The position numbers were made by a program, and so were the translations under genes. DNA of 64,000 nucleotides, taken from NCBI GenBank assembly GCA_016715905.1, contig JADJXI010000007.1:186001-250000 (forward strand), written 5' to 3'. This document shows positions 45,251 to 55,952 of the stretch, piece after piece (the stretch's first letter is position 1; each line of letters opens with the position of its first letter). Origin of the DNA: Sphingobacteriaceae bacterium (GTDB lineage Bacteria > Bacteroidota > Bacteroidia > B-17B0 > Aurantibacillaceae). A model generated the notes under the pieces. That model was not told the origin of the DNA. It made no database searches and was given only the letters and a program-made list of their open reading frames with translations.

Positions 45251-45365
45251 AAAACCAAGAATTTAATTCACATTAAATTAATCCATCTGTTTTCTAAAAA
45301 ATTGTGAAGAAAGTTTTCTTGCATTAAAACTTCAAAATGGTATATTTAATGTAAATTCTTTATCA

Positions 45366-48300
45366 ATGATTTTACAAAAATTAAAATGGATGGCTGTTGG
45401 TGTGGCCATGACAGCAACAGGTGTTTTTATTTATAATAATCGAGATTCCATCAAAGAACTCACAGGCTCCAATAAAAATTCGGCACTGGTAAATAAAATA
45501 AATCCCGAGTTTGCGTCTTACATATCTGCATTCACAACCGGTTACATCTCTTCCGGTTCAACCATTAAAATAAAATTCGCTAATGAATTTGCCGGTAATA
45601 CACAACTTAACAAGGCATTAGAAGAAATATACATATCCTTTAGCCCAAGCATTGATGGTGAAATATACTGGAAAGACGCGCAGACCTTGGAATTTAAACC
45701 AAAAGAAAGATTAGAGGCCGGACAATTATACAAGGCCACTTTCCATCTTGACAAAATCACAGAAGTAAAAGATGAACTCGAAGAATTCGAATTCAATTTT
45801 CAGGTTATCAAGCAATCCGTTCAATTTGATTGCGGCGAATTAAAATCCTATCACAGTAATGACTATAGTTATTACAGCTTAAGTGGTGCACTTTCTTCAG
45901 CCGATTTTATTGAACCCACTGAAGCAGAAAAAATAATTTCAGGAGTATTAAACAGTAAAAATGTAACCCTAAAATGGAGTCATAATGAAAAAGGAACCAT
46001 ACATAAATTTTTGATTGATAGTTTAGCAAGAAATTCCGGAAGTCAGAAACTGGAAATAAAATGCGATGCCTCTAATATTAATCTATCGGTAAAATCATCC
46101 AGCATATACCCTATCCCTTCAGAGTCCGAATTTAAATTATTAAATGCAAAAATTGCACAAGATAATGAGCAGTTTATTGTAGTCTGCTTCTCCAATCCAT
46201 TGGATCAAAACCAAAGCATGGAAGGTTTAATCACCTTAACTAAACCGGATAATCGTCAGCAATTAAATAGTTACGATAACGAAAACAATCAAAACGATTT
46301 AAAGTATATTATTTCCAACAATCAGGTTTTAATTTACCCAAACAATATTAAATCCGGTTCGTATCTATTAACGATCGGTGAATCCATTCGCGATTCAAAA
46401 GGAAATCGATTAGGTGAAGAATCTAAACACAATATAGTTTTCAGTGAGGTGAAACCGGCCATCCGTTTTGTGGGTGAAGGCAATATTTTACCTTCTTCCA
46501 ATGGATTATCCATGCCGTTTGAAACCGTTAATTTACGAGCAGTAGATGTAAAAGTGATTCGCATTTATGAAAATAATGTACTTCAGTTTTTACAAAATAA
46601 TGATTTAGATGGAAATGGACAATTGGCCCAAGTCGGAAAAAAAGTTGTTGAAAAAAGAATAAACTTGGGCATCACAAATCCCGGCGAATTTGGAACCTGG
46701 AAAAAATTCTCCTTGAACCTGGAAGATTTAATTAAAGCAGAACCCGGAGCGATTTACAAAGTATATCTAAGTATGCAAAAAGCTTATTCCACTTACCCTT
46801 GCCTGGGCAATAGCGATCATGAGCGATTTGAAATGGAAGAAATAAAAGAACCCAAAGAAGAGGAAGTTTCTTTTTATGGATATTATTATGACGAAGGTTA
46901 TTCTGATTATTATGGTGAGTATGGAGATGGTGAATATGAAGATTACAATTGGAGAGATAGAGATAACCCTTGTAAAGCCTACTATTACAAACAATACGAA
47001 AGAACAATTTCAAAAAGCATATTAGCAACCGATATTGGTTTAACATTCAAAAAAGGAAATGACGGATCTTTTTTGGCGGTAACAAATAATATTGTAACTA
47101 CAGATCCTATAGCCGATGTTAATGTGCAGTTATTCGACTACCAACAACAATTAATAACCGAAGGAAAAACCAATAAAGACGGCCAAGTTTATCTAAATCC
47201 ACCCAACAAACCTTATTTTGTTATAGCATCTAAAGATAAAGAACGTTCTTATTTGCGGCTGGATGATGGCACTACGCTTGCATTGAGTATGTATGAAGTG
47301 GGCGGTGAATCAATTCGCAAGGGAATTAAAGGATTTATTTATGGAGAAAGAGGAGTTTGGCGACCAGGTGATAGTCTTTTTCTAAGTTTTATATTGGAAG
47401 ATAAACTGCAAAACATTCCTGATAATCATCCTGTAGTTTTTGAATTAACCAACCCACAAGGGCAAATTTACAAACGATTAATCAGCAGTAAGCCGGTTAA
47501 TGGCTTCTATAATTTTTCTACTGTAACAGATAAAAATGTACCAACCGGAAACTGGAGTGCTACGGTAAAAGTAGGTTCTGTGAGTTTTTATAAAAATTTA
47601 CGGATTGAAACCATCATGCCTAATCGACTGAAAATTGAAGTGAATATGGGCGACAATAAACTTATACTCGGAACAAAACCGGTAAAATTAAATTTACATA
47701 CGCAATGGTTAACAGGCGCTATTGCCAGAGGTCTGGCTACAAATATCACTGCCAATTTTAATTCAATACATACCAAATTCCACAATTTTAAAGATTACCA
47801 TTTTGATGATAATACCAAAAGATTTGAAGCACAAAACATCAATATCTTTGATGGAAATGTAAATGACAATGGTGATTTAAGTACAAATTTAAATGTAGAT
47901 ATAAATGATAATGCACCGGGAATGCTTCGCGCATCATTTACTACACGTGTGTTTGAAACCGGTGGTGCATTTAGTATTGATCGCTTCAGTATCGATTACT
48001 CTCCATACAATTATTATTGCGGAATAAAACTTCCGGAAGGCGAAAAAAATAGCGGAATACTTTATACCGGCAAAGATCACGTTATCGAAATAGCAAGCGT
48101 TGATCATAAAGGAAACCAGGTTAACAGAAATAATTTAAAGTTTGAAATGTACAAACTAGAATGGCGTTGGTGGTGGGATCAATACCGCTCCGATGCGGCT
48201 TCTTATGTGAATGATGAATATCACAAACCGGTACACTCCGAAGTAGTTTCAACCTCAAACGGAAAAGCCAAAGTGAAAATAAATTTAGATGAAACTAAAT

Positions 48301-51053
48301 GGGGAAGATATTTAATTCGCGTTACAGATACAGAAGGTGGACATGTAAGTTCAATAATCACGTATTTCGATTGGGCTAATTGGATGGAAAGAGATGGCGG
48401 CTCGTCTAACAAAATTGTTGCAAACATGCTAAAATTCACAACGGATAAATCTTCCTATAAAACCGGAGAAGAAGTTTCGGTGAGTATTCCTTCTCCACAA
48501 CAGGGCCGGGCTTTAGTTACGATTGAAAGTGGCAGCAGGGTTTTAGAAGCACATTGGTTACAAACTGAAAAAGGAAGTACGGTTTTTAAATTTAATGTAA
48601 CGCCCGAAATGGCTCCTAACGTTTATGTACATGTTTCATTACTTCAACCTCATCAAAGAGAAAATGATTTACCTATAAGATTATATGGAGTAGTTCCAAT
48701 TAATATTGATAATCCGGAAACACATTTACGTCCCGTAATCAAAATGGCTGCAACGCTTGTTCCGGAAAAAACAGCCGAAATTGAAATACAAGAAGAAAAC
48801 GGACACGAAATGGCATTCACACTGGCCATGGTAGATGAAGGATTGTTGGATATTACCAGATTTAAAACCCCCGATCCTTGGAATAACTTTTATTCTAAAG
48901 AAGCACTAGGCGTAAAAACCTGGGATTTATATGATAAAGTGATTGGCGCATTTGGTACCGAACTCGAACGTGTATTAAGTGTTGGAGGTGACGGAAACGA
49001 ATCCGGTAATGATGATGGCGCCAAGGCTAATCGATTTAAACCCATGGTAAGATTCTTTGGTCCTTTTCATTTGAAAAAAGGAGATAAAAAGAAAATAACT
49101 TTTCAAATGCCTTCCTATGTTGGCTCTGTTCGCACCATGGTCATTGCAGGAAATAATGGCGCGTATGGCATGGCGGAAAAAACCACACCGGTAAAAGCAC
49201 CGCTTATGATTTTAGGAACATTACCACGAGTTTTAAGCATAACAGAAGAAGTTAAATTACCGGTTAGTATTTTTGGAGGTGAAAAAAATGTAGGAAGCAC
49301 AACCGTAAAAATTGAGAGCAATGATTTACTGCAAGTTGTAGGAGGAAATTCCAAAACCATCAACGTAAAAGCCAATGATGAGCAAATTGTTGTTTATAAT
49401 TTGAAAGTAAAAAGTAAACCCGGTATCGGAAAAGTAAAAATTACAGCTACCGGTGGCGGCCATACGGCTACGTATGAAATTGAGTTGGATGTGAGAAATC
49501 CAAATCCATATCAAACATCAACAAAGGATTTTTTTGTTGATGCAGGTAAAGAATTAAAGGAAAATTATTCAGCTTCCGGTGTAGCAGGAAGTAATTCCGG
49601 CGTAATAGAATTATCCACTATTCCACCCATCAACCTCGACGATAGATTACATTATTTGATTACCTATCCGCATGGTTGTGTTGAACAAACTACCTCTCAA
49701 AGTTTTGCTCAATTATATTTAACAGATATATTAAACTTATCCCCTGAAAGAAAAACAGAAATTGATGCAAATATTAAAAAGGGAATTGCTGAACTACACA
49801 AGTTTCAAATAGCAGATGGAGGAATGAGTTATTGGCAAGGCATGAATGAATCTAATGATTGGGGCACCACCTACGCCGGCCACTTTTTAATACTTGCTGA
49901 AAAGAAAGGATATTCATTACCAAATGGACTCAAGAAAAAATGGACGGACTATCAAAATAAAAAAGCACTCAATTTTCAGCTGAATAAAAATTCGACCTAC
50001 AATAATGATTTCAATCAAGCTTACCGCCTTTTCGTTTTAGCATTAGCCGGACAACCATCCAAAAGTGCGATGAACAGATTAAGAGAATATTCATTACTCA
50101 CCCAGCAAGCTCGCTGGATGTTGGCCGCATCGTATGCAACAATTGGTCAACTGGATGAAGCAGAAAAATTAATTGCAAATGAAACAACCGCTGTTAACCC
50201 ATACAGAATAAATTATTATACTTATGGATCATCTGAACGCGACGAAGCTATGATACTGCAAGTACTTTGCTTAATGAATAAAAAAACACAAGCATTTACT
50301 CAGCTTAAAAAAATATCCGCTTCATTGTCTTCAAAAAGTTGGATGAGCACCCAATCTACAGCGTACGGTTTAGTAGCAGTTGCCGAGTTCATTAAAAAAT
50401 ACGGAGACGCTTCAGCAATGCAAGTGGAAGTTGAACTAAATGGTAAAGAGGTAAAAATTAAAGGGAATTCAGCCATCACCCAAATACCAATTGATTTCAA
50501 ATCAAGTGAAAAAGGACAATTTAATATCGAAAATAAAGGTAAAGGTTTATTGTATGTTCGTTTGGTTCAAAGAGGTAAACCTGCTATAGGTACAGAAGCT
50601 GAAGGGAATGAAAACATCAGTTTAAATGTTATTTATAAAGACATTAATGGCTCCCCGATAAGTGTAAGTGAAATTCCACAGGGAAAAGATCTTATTATGG
50701 AAGTGAATGTTAGAAATTTAGGGCTTGTTGGCGAAATTCAGAATCTGGCTCTTTCAACTTATATACCATCAGGATGGGAAATACACAATAGCAGAATGGA
50801 CGAAGGTGCTGTGAGTAATTACAACTTCACTTATCAGGACATCAAAGACGACAGAGTTTTAACTTATTTTGATTTAAGAACAACGGAAAGTAAAATATTT
50901 CAAATCCGATTAAATGCCGCCTATGAAGGGAAATATTATTTACCGGCCGTAAATGTAGAGGCCATGTATGATAATAGTGTGTACGCCCGAAATAAAGGAG
51001 AATGGACACAAGTGGTAAAAAGGATGAAGAATGAAGACGTTGCCGGAAAATAA
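45366..51053 (+). CDS. Bacterial alpha-2-macroglobulin (thioester-containing)
   Basis: 1895 aa. N-terminal anchor ('MAVGVAMTATGVFIYNN') rather than a lipobox, then MG-type macroglobulin domains, and the thioester site Cys1438-Val-Glu-Gln in 'YPHGCVEQTTSQS' (the CxEQ motif), followed by the alpha/alpha TED domain ('LHKFQIADGGMSYWQG') and a C-terminal MG domain. Residues about 488-545 form a Tyr/Glu/Asp-rich low-complexity insert ending 'DNPCKAYYYKQY'. Bacterial A2Ms are thought to trap foreign proteases in the periplasm through the thioester, and their genes usually pair with PBP1C, as here (21 nt apart). Confidence 0.94.
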   Translation: MILQKLKWMAVGVAMTATGVFIYNNRDSIKELTGSNKNSALVNKINPEFASYISAFTTGYISSGSTIKIKFANEFAGNTQLNKALEEIYISFSPSIDGEIYWKDAQTLEFKPKERLEAGQLYKATFHLDKITEVKDELEEFEFNFQVIKQSVQFDCGELKSYHSNDYSYYSLSGALSSADFIEPTEAEKIISGVLNSKNVTLKWSHNEKGTIHKFLIDSLARNSGSQKLEIKCDASNINLSVKSSSIYPIPSESEFKLLNAKIAQDNEQFIVVCFSNPLDQNQSMEGLITLTKPDNRQQLNSYDNENNQNDLKYIISNNQVLIYPNNIKSGSYLLTIGESIRDSKGNRLGEESKHNIVFSEVKPAIRFVGEGNILPSSNGLSMPFETVNLRAVDVKVIRIYENNVLQFLQNNDLDGNGQLAQVGKKVVEKRINLGITNPGEFGTWKKFSLNLEDLIKAEPGAIYKVYLSMQKAYSTYPCLGNSDHERFEMEEIKEPKEEEVSFYGYYYDEGYSDYYGEYGDGEYEDYNWRDRDNPCKAYYYKQYERTISKSILATDIGLTFKKGNDGSFLAVTNNIVTTDPIADVNVQLFDYQQQLITEGKTNKDGQVYLNPPNKPYFVIASKDKERSYLRLDDGTTLALSMYEVGGESIRKGIKGFIYGERGVWRPGDSLFLSFILEDKLQNIPDNHPVVFELTNPQGQIYKRLISSKPVNGFYNFSTVTDKNVPTGNWSATVKVGSVSFYKNLRIETIMPNRLKIEVNMGDNKLILGTKPVKLNLHTQWLTGAIARGLATNITANFNSIHTKFHNFKDYHFDDNTKRFEAQNINIFDGNVNDNGDLSTNLNVDINDNAPGMLRASFTTRVFETGGAFSIDRFSIDYSPYNYYCGIKLPEGEKNSGILYTGKDHVIEIASVDHKGNQVNRNNLKFEMYKLEWRWWWDQYRSDAASYVNDEYHKPVHSEVVSTSNGKAKVKINLDETKWGRYLIRVTDTEGGHVSSIITYFDWANWMERDGGSSNKIVANMLKFTTDKSSYKTGEEVSVSIPSPQQGRALVTIESGSRVLEAHWLQTEKGSTVFKFNVTPEMAPNVYVHVSLLQPHQRENDLPIRLYGVVPINIDNPETHLRPVIKMAATLVPEKTAEIEIQEENGHEMAFTLAMVDEGLLDITRFKTPDPWNNFYSKEALGVKTWDLYDKVIGAFGTELERVLSVGGDGNESGNDDGAKANRFKPMVRFFGPFHLKKGDKKKITFQMPSYVGSVRTMVIAGNNGAYGMAEKTTPVKAPLMILGTLPRVLSITEEVKLPVSIFGGEKNVGSTTVKIESNDLLQVVGGNSKTINVKANDEQIVVYNLKVKSKPGIGKVKITATGGGHTATYEIELDVRNPNPYQTSTKDFFVDAGKELKENYSASGVAGSNSGVIELSTIPPINLDDRLHYLITYPHGCVEQTTSQSFAQLYLTDILNLSPERKTEIDANIKKGIAELHKFQIADGGMSYWQGMNESNDWGTTYAGHFLILAEKKGYSLPNGLKKKWTDYQNKKALNFQLNKNSTYNNDFNQAYRLFVLALAGQPSKSAMNRLREYSLLTQQARWMLAASYATIGQLDEAEKLIANETTAVNPYRINYYTYGSSERDEAMILQVLCLMNKKTQAFTQLKKISASLSSKSWMSTQSTAYGLVAVAEFIKKYGDASAMQVEVELNGKEVKIKGNSAITQIPIDFKSSEKGQFNIENKGKGLLYVRLVQRGKPAIGTEAEGNENISLNVIYKDINGSPISVSEIPQGKDLIMEVNVRNLGLVGEIQNLALSTYIPSGWEIHNSRMDEGAVSNYNFTYQDIKDDRVLTYFDLRTTESKIFQIRLNAAYEGKYYLPAVNVEAMYDNSVYARNKGEWTQVVKRMKNEDVAGK

Positions 51054-51074
51054 TTTACTGCACTACTTTTATTT

Positions 51075-53459
51075 ATGCCATTGGAAAGAATAAAGTCTGA
51101 GAGCAGATTGTCAAAATATTTCCTGAATCATAAAATAAAATTAGCCTTCACAGCTATATTGCTTATTATTTATTGGGCCTGGTTACCCAAACAACTGATA
51201 AAACAGCCTATAAGCACGGTTTTATTGGATCAAAAGGGTGAATTATTATCTGCAAAAATTGCAACCGACGAACAATGGAGATTTCCAACCAGCGATAGCA
51301 TTCCGTTCAAGTTTAAACATTGTATTTTACAATTTGAAGACGAATATTTTTACACGCATCCGGGGATAAATCCTGTTTCTATTTTTAAATCTTTAAAGAG
51401 AAATGCCGGCGCCGGAAAAATTAAAAGTGGTGGAAGTACCATTACCATGCAATTGGCGAGAATAATCAGAGGGAATCAATCTCGAACTTATCTTCAAAAA
51501 TGCATAGAAATACTGCTTGCTATTCGTATTGAACTTTCGTACAAAAAAAATTCAATATTAAATTTATATTGCAGTAACGCGCCCTTTGGCAGTAACGTTA
51601 TAGGATTGGAAGCAGCTTCCTGGCGTTATTTTGGAAGAAGTTCGGACAAACTCAGTTGGGCAGAAGCAGCGCTGCTGGCGGTTTTACCAAATGCCCCTTC
51701 ATTAATTTATCCCGGTAAAAATCATAAACGTTTAATGGAAAAGCGAAATCGTTTATTAAAAAAATTATTGAATAAAAAAATTATTGACAGCAATACATAT
51801 TCCCTGGCTTTGCTGGAAGAGTTACCGGAAAAACCTGAACCCCTTCCGCAATTGGCTCCTCATTTATTAAGCAGACTTATAGAAGAAAATGGCGAAGGAA
51901 AGATTTACCGAAGCACTTTGATAAAAAATATTCAAATCCGAGCCAATGAAATACTTAATAAACACATGAGCGTGTTAAGCGCCAATCAAATTCACAACGC
52001 TGCTTTATTAATCAGCGAAACACATTCCGGGAAAATAATTGCGTATATCGGCAATGCCTATTCATCAACTAATGCGCATGAAAATTATGTAGATATTATT
52101 AATCGACCCAGAAGTACAGGCAGTATTCTCAAACCTTTTTTATACGCATTTTTACTTAATGACAATTTGCTGCTCCCAAATGCACTTATAGAGGATGTCC
52201 CAATACAAATCGGCTCATACGGGCCCAAAAATTTTGATTTAAAATACGATGGTTTAGTGCCTGCAGGTAAAGCCATATCCAGATCATTAAATGTTCCCGC
52301 AGTGAATATGCTGAAGTTATATGGTACGGCTAAATTTCATCAACGGTTAAAACAATTGGGTTTTACTTCCTTTACAAAACCAACTGCTCATTACGGACTG
52401 TCTATTATTTTAGGAGGAGGAGAAGCCAGTTTATGGGAAATTTCTTCTGCTTATGCTTCTATGGGCAGATCATTATTGAATTATTCAAATTCAAAAAGCA
52501 CTTATCAATCCAACAATTACAAACCTTTAACTGCAGTAAATCATATAGAAAACAAATCAAAAAATAAATTTCAAAAAAATGATTTGCTTAGCGCATCTTC
52601 TATTTGGTATACTTTTAATGCGATGACCGAACTGGTAAAACCACAGGATTATACCGGATGGATGCAATTTTCTTCCAAAACTAAAATTGCCTGGAAAACA
52701 GGAACAAGCTTTGGTTTCCGCGATGCCTGGGCTGTTGGTTTAAATCCAAAGTATACGGTTGCCGTTTGGGTTGGTAATGCGAGTGGAGAAGGCCGACCTG
52801 ATTTAACTGGTACCGGTTGCGCAGCTCCCCTTCTCTTTGCTACCTTCAATATACTTCCAAAATCAAATTGGTTTACCGAACCTGTTAGTGATTTGGAGAA
52901 AATAAAAGTGTGCAAACAAAGCGGATTTAAAGCATCGAGTATTTGTCCGAACCCTGCCTATTCTTTTTTTCCTAAAGGTTCTTCCAAAACTGAAGCTTGT
53001 TCGTTTCACAAAACTATTTATTTAGATAAAACAGAAAGCTACCGTGTAAATGCTGATTGTTATGATGTAACTGAAATGATTGAAAAGCCTTGGTTTATTG
53101 CAAGCCCAATGCAGGAATATTTTTACAAACAGCACAATATTTACTATAAACCTCTACCGACTTTTTTACCGAACTGTAATCAAAATAATCAACAACAACT
53201 GGAAATTATTTATCCCAGAAATGAATTTAAAATATACATTCCCATTAACGAAAAAGGAGAACTAAGTCAGTGTATTTTTAAAGCTGCACATAAGGATCCG
53301 AAAGCAATTTTATATTGGTATTTGGATGGAAATTACATAGCTGCCACAGAAAAATTCCATCAAATAGCCACACAGCCCGTAAAAGGCAAACACACTTTGA
53401 GTATTACAGATAATTTAGGTGAAACAGCTACATGCAAATTTGAATTGCTAAAAAAATAA
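51075..53459 (+). CDS. pbpC: Penicillin-binding protein 1C
   Basis: 794 aa. Cytoplasmic N-tail, one transmembrane helix (about 22-42), GT51 transglycosylase domain ('FEDEYFYTHPGINPVSIF', 'GGSTITMQLARI'), transpeptidase domain with SxxK at Ser350-Lys353 ('STGSILKPF'), SxN in 'SRSLNVPA', KTG at 541-543 ('WKTGTSFGFRDAW'), and a C-terminal BiPBP_C domain (about 710-794: 'IIYPRNEFKIYIP'). All catalytic motifs are intact. It polymerises and cross-links peptidoglycan. In E. coli the homologue is encoded next to the A2M YfhM; the two are proposed to repair and defend the envelope. Confidence 0.95.
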   Translation: MPLERIKSESRLSKYFLNHKIKLAFTAILLIIYWAWLPKQLIKQPISTVLLDQKGELLSAKIATDEQWRFPTSDSIPFKFKHCILQFEDEYFYTHPGINPVSIFKSLKRNAGAGKIKSGGSTITMQLARIIRGNQSRTYLQKCIEILLAIRIELSYKKNSILNLYCSNAPFGSNVIGLEAASWRYFGRSSDKLSWAEAALLAVLPNAPSLIYPGKNHKRLMEKRNRLLKKLLNKKIIDSNTYSLALLEELPEKPEPLPQLAPHLLSRLIEENGEGKIYRSTLIKNIQIRANEILNKHMSVLSANQIHNAALLISETHSGKIIAYIGNAYSSTNAHENYVDIINRPRSTGSILKPFLYAFLLNDNLLLPNALIEDVPIQIGSYGPKNFDLKYDGLVPAGKAISRSLNVPAVNMLKLYGTAKFHQRLKQLGFTSFTKPTAHYGLSIILGGGEASLWEISSAYASMGRSLLNYSNSKSTYQSNNYKPLTAVNHIENKSKNKFQKNDLLSASSIWYTFNAMTELVKPQDYTGWMQFSSKTKIAWKTGTSFGFRDAWAVGLNPKYTVAVWVGNASGEGRPDLTGTGCAAPLLFATFNILPKSNWFTEPVSDLEKIKVCKQSGFKASSICPNPAYSFFPKGSSKTEACSFHKTIYLDKTESYRVNADCYDVTEMIEKPWFIASPMQEYFYKQHNIYYKPLPTFLPNCNQNNQQQLEIIYPRNEFKIYIPINEKGELSQCIFKAAHKDPKAILYWYLDGNYIAATEKFHQIATQPVKGKHTLSITDNLGETATCKFELLKK

Positions 53460-53552
53460 ACCTTAATGGATTTAGATGAATTTTCAATTTTACATAAGCG
53501 GAAAATAGATTGGATGTATTTTACCTAATTTCGTTAAAATTTGAAAATTACT

Positions 53553-55745
53553 ATGAGAAAAATTTACTTTTTACTGCTTTTATCTTTCGGAGTTCAAGTC
53601 TTGTCAGCTCAAAGTGTAACTGATGCTGCTGTTCCCCTTAATGCAGCGGTACAAGTTGCGCCTCCATCTATTACTTTAACTTGGTCTACCAATGCTACAA
53701 CAACGCAGTATACTTTGTACCGAAAATTAAAAACCGATGTTTCATGGGGCTCTATTTTAGCCACATTAGCATCTTCGGTTACGCAATATGTAGATAATGC
53801 TGTTGCTGTTGGTACTTCATATGAATATAAAATCGTGAGAACAGGAACAAATTATACCGCCTACGGATTTATCAATTCAGGAATTCAAATTCCGGTAACA
53901 GAAAACAGAGGAATTATGATTTTGGTGGTGGATAGTACTTTTATAACATCTTTAGCACCTGAATTAAAAAGATTAGAAAATGATTTAGATGGAGATGGCT
54001 GGAGAGTGAAGCGCATTGATGTATTGCGTACCGGGAAAGTAACCAATGTAAAAAATAAAATATTAGGCGTATATAATCAAGATCAACCAAACACAAAAGC
54101 ATTATTTATTTTCGGACACGTGCCTGTGCCTTATAGCGGAAACATGAATCCTGATGGACATCCAGACCATTTAGGAGCATGGCCAACTGATTCTTATTAT
54201 GGAGAATTAAACGGAACCTGGACTGATGTTTCTGTAAACTCTACAACAGCTTCTCCGGCAAGAACACAAAACGTGCCGGGTGACGGAAAATTTGATCAAA
54301 GTATTTTACCAACATCTTTAGAATTAGAAGTGGGACGAGTAGATTTATACAACATGCCTACTTTTACTTTAACTGAGTTGCAATTAATGAAAAATTATTT
54401 AGATAAAGATCACGATTACCGCATGAAGAATTTTACGGTAGAAAAACGTGGAGTTGCAGATATAAATTTTGGATTTATGAATGGTGAAGCTTTTGGTGCA
54501 AGCGGATATAATAACATGGCTGCTTTAGTAGGAAGTACCAATGTAATAAACGCTGATTATTTTACAGCTATGACAGGCACAACAAGTTATCAATGGTCGT
54601 ATGGATGCGGTGGTGGAAGTTTCTCCAGTTGTAGCGGAGTTGGCAACACAGCTAATTTTGCTGCGGCAAATTTACAAGGTGTATTTACGATGTTATTTGG
54701 CAGTTATTTTGGTGACTGGGATTCACAGAACAATTTTTTACGAGCTCCATTGGCACAAGGTAAAATGCTAATTAATTCGTGGTCAGGTCGACCTCATCAT
54801 CAATATCACTGGATGGCACTAGGAGAAACCGCTGGATATTGCATGAAACAAACCATGAATTTACAAGCCGCACTTTACTATCCTAATTATTATGGAATTA
54901 CTGCAAACTGGATTCATAATGGATTAATGGGAGATCCAAGTTTGCGGAATGATGTAATTGCTCCGGTTTCCAATGTGGTAGCTACTCGCATTGGAAATAA
55001 CTGCAATATTTCGTGGTCTGCAAGTACAGAAACAAATATTATCGGATATAATATTTACATGAAAAATGACAGTAATGATGTTTACGTAAAATTGAATCCT
55101 TCCCCTCTTACAGGCTTAACTTATACTGACAATTGTTTGATGTACCAAGGCACTTATAAATACATGGTTAGAACTTTGAAACTGGAAAACACACCAAGCG
55201 GTACTTATTATAACTTAAGTCAAGGTATAGCAGATACAGCTTTAAACCCTGCATCACAAATTGTTTACGCCAATTTTTTACCTTCAGCCAACAGCAATAC
55301 CGTAACTTTCATTAATCAAACGGCGAATGCATCTGTTTACTCCTGGACACTTGAGGCCGGAGCAACCAGTACAGTAAATACCCCGGTTTATTCTTATACA
55401 GCGAACGGAACTTACACCGTAAAATTAATTGCCTACAGCAATTGCGATTCGGATACTATTGAGAAAATCGTGAATATTACAGTAATTGGATTGGAAGACA
55501 GGATGAGCGAAAATAAAATAATTAAATTATATCCTAATCCGGCAAGCTCAAGTATTTTCGTAGAGTCACCGGATTGCCAAAAATGTAAGGTTGAATTAAT
55601 TAGTTATGACGGACGCTTGATTTACGAATCCGAAACATTAAATAAATCTGAAAAAATATCACTTAATGGTGTTACCCCGGGCCTCTACCTCCTTAAAATA
55701 AGTGATCAAACAGGCAGTACAACAAAAAAATTAGTCATTGAATAA
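53553..55745 (+). CDS. Secreted C25-like protein with T9SS type A domain, probably catalytically inactive
   Basis: 730 aa from the ATG at 53553 (upstream TTG 53541 rejected). Signal peptide about 1-20, then a fibronectin III-like domain (about 35-115). Residues about 120-470 have the pattern of peptidase family C25 (gingipain): 'IMILVVDSTFITSLAPELK', 'FGHVPVPYSG', 'GAWPTDSYYGELNGT', 'LEVGRVDLYNM' and a late 'MGDPSLR'. Where gingipains have a GHG (His) and, about 30 residues on, a Cys, this protein has 'SYGCGGGS' (349-356) and 'LFGSYFGDWD' (381-390). If the alignment is right, both catalytic residues are missing. After this come a fibronectin III and a PKD domain and the type A sorting domain ('LYPNPASSSIFVESPD' to 'KKLVIE'). 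Confidence 0.72.
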   Translation: MRKIYFLLLLSFGVQVLSAQSVTDAAVPLNAAVQVAPPSITLTWSTNATTTQYTLYRKLKTDVSWGSILATLASSVTQYVDNAVAVGTSYEYKIVRTGTNYTAYGFINSGIQIPVTENRGIMILVVDSTFITSLAPELKRLENDLDGDGWRVKRIDVLRTGKVTNVKNKILGVYNQDQPNTKALFIFGHVPVPYSGNMNPDGHPDHLGAWPTDSYYGELNGTWTDVSVNSTTASPARTQNVPGDGKFDQSILPTSLELEVGRVDLYNMPTFTLTELQLMKNYLDKDHDYRMKNFTVEKRGVADINFGFMNGEAFGASGYNNMAALVGSTNVINADYFTAMTGTTSYQWSYGCGGGSFSSCSGVGNTANFAAANLQGVFTMLFGSYFGDWDSQNNFLRAPLAQGKMLINSWSGRPHHQYHWMALGETAGYCMKQTMNLQAALYYPNYYGITANWIHNGLMGDPSLRNDVIAPVSNVVATRIGNNCNISWSASTETNIIGYNIYMKNDSNDVYVKLNPSPLTGLTYTDNCLMYQGTYKYMVRTLKLENTPSGTYYNLSQGIADTALNPASQIVYANFLPSANSNTVTFINQTANASVYSWTLEAGATSTVNTPVYSYTANGTYTVKLIAYSNCDSDTIEKIVNITVIGLEDRMSENKIIKLYPNPASSSIFVESPDCQKCKVELISYDGRLIYESETLNKSEKISLNGVTPGLYLLKISDQTGSTTKKLVIE

Positions 55746-55763
55746 GCACTTTTTAAACAATAG

Positions 55764-55789
55764 AAAAGGGAGTTTGTTAACTCCCTTTT
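55764..55789 (+). terminator. Intrinsic terminator after the C25-like gene
   Basis: Eleven-bp perfect stem (AAAAGGGAGTT / AACTCCCTTTT) with a 4-nt loop and T tail, 18 nt after the stop. Confidence 0.92.
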
Positions 55790-55917
55790 TTGTTAACAGC
55801 TTGGTCCTCCAATCCAATAAAAATTAACATTTATCAATTGCTAATAAGCATTCATCTAAAAATTTATTTACTTATTAAAAACTAATAACTACTGAGCTAA
55901 AAAATGAGGAGAATGAT

Positions 55918-55925
55918 TACTTTTG
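55918..55925 (+). promoter_or_regulatory. Candidate -7 promoter box for P3
   Basis: TACTTTTG matches TAnnTTTG exactly, 27 nt before the P3 ATG. No convincing -33 TTTG. Confidence 0.35.
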
Positions 55926-55952
55926 TACTACACACAATAAGTAAACATTTTT

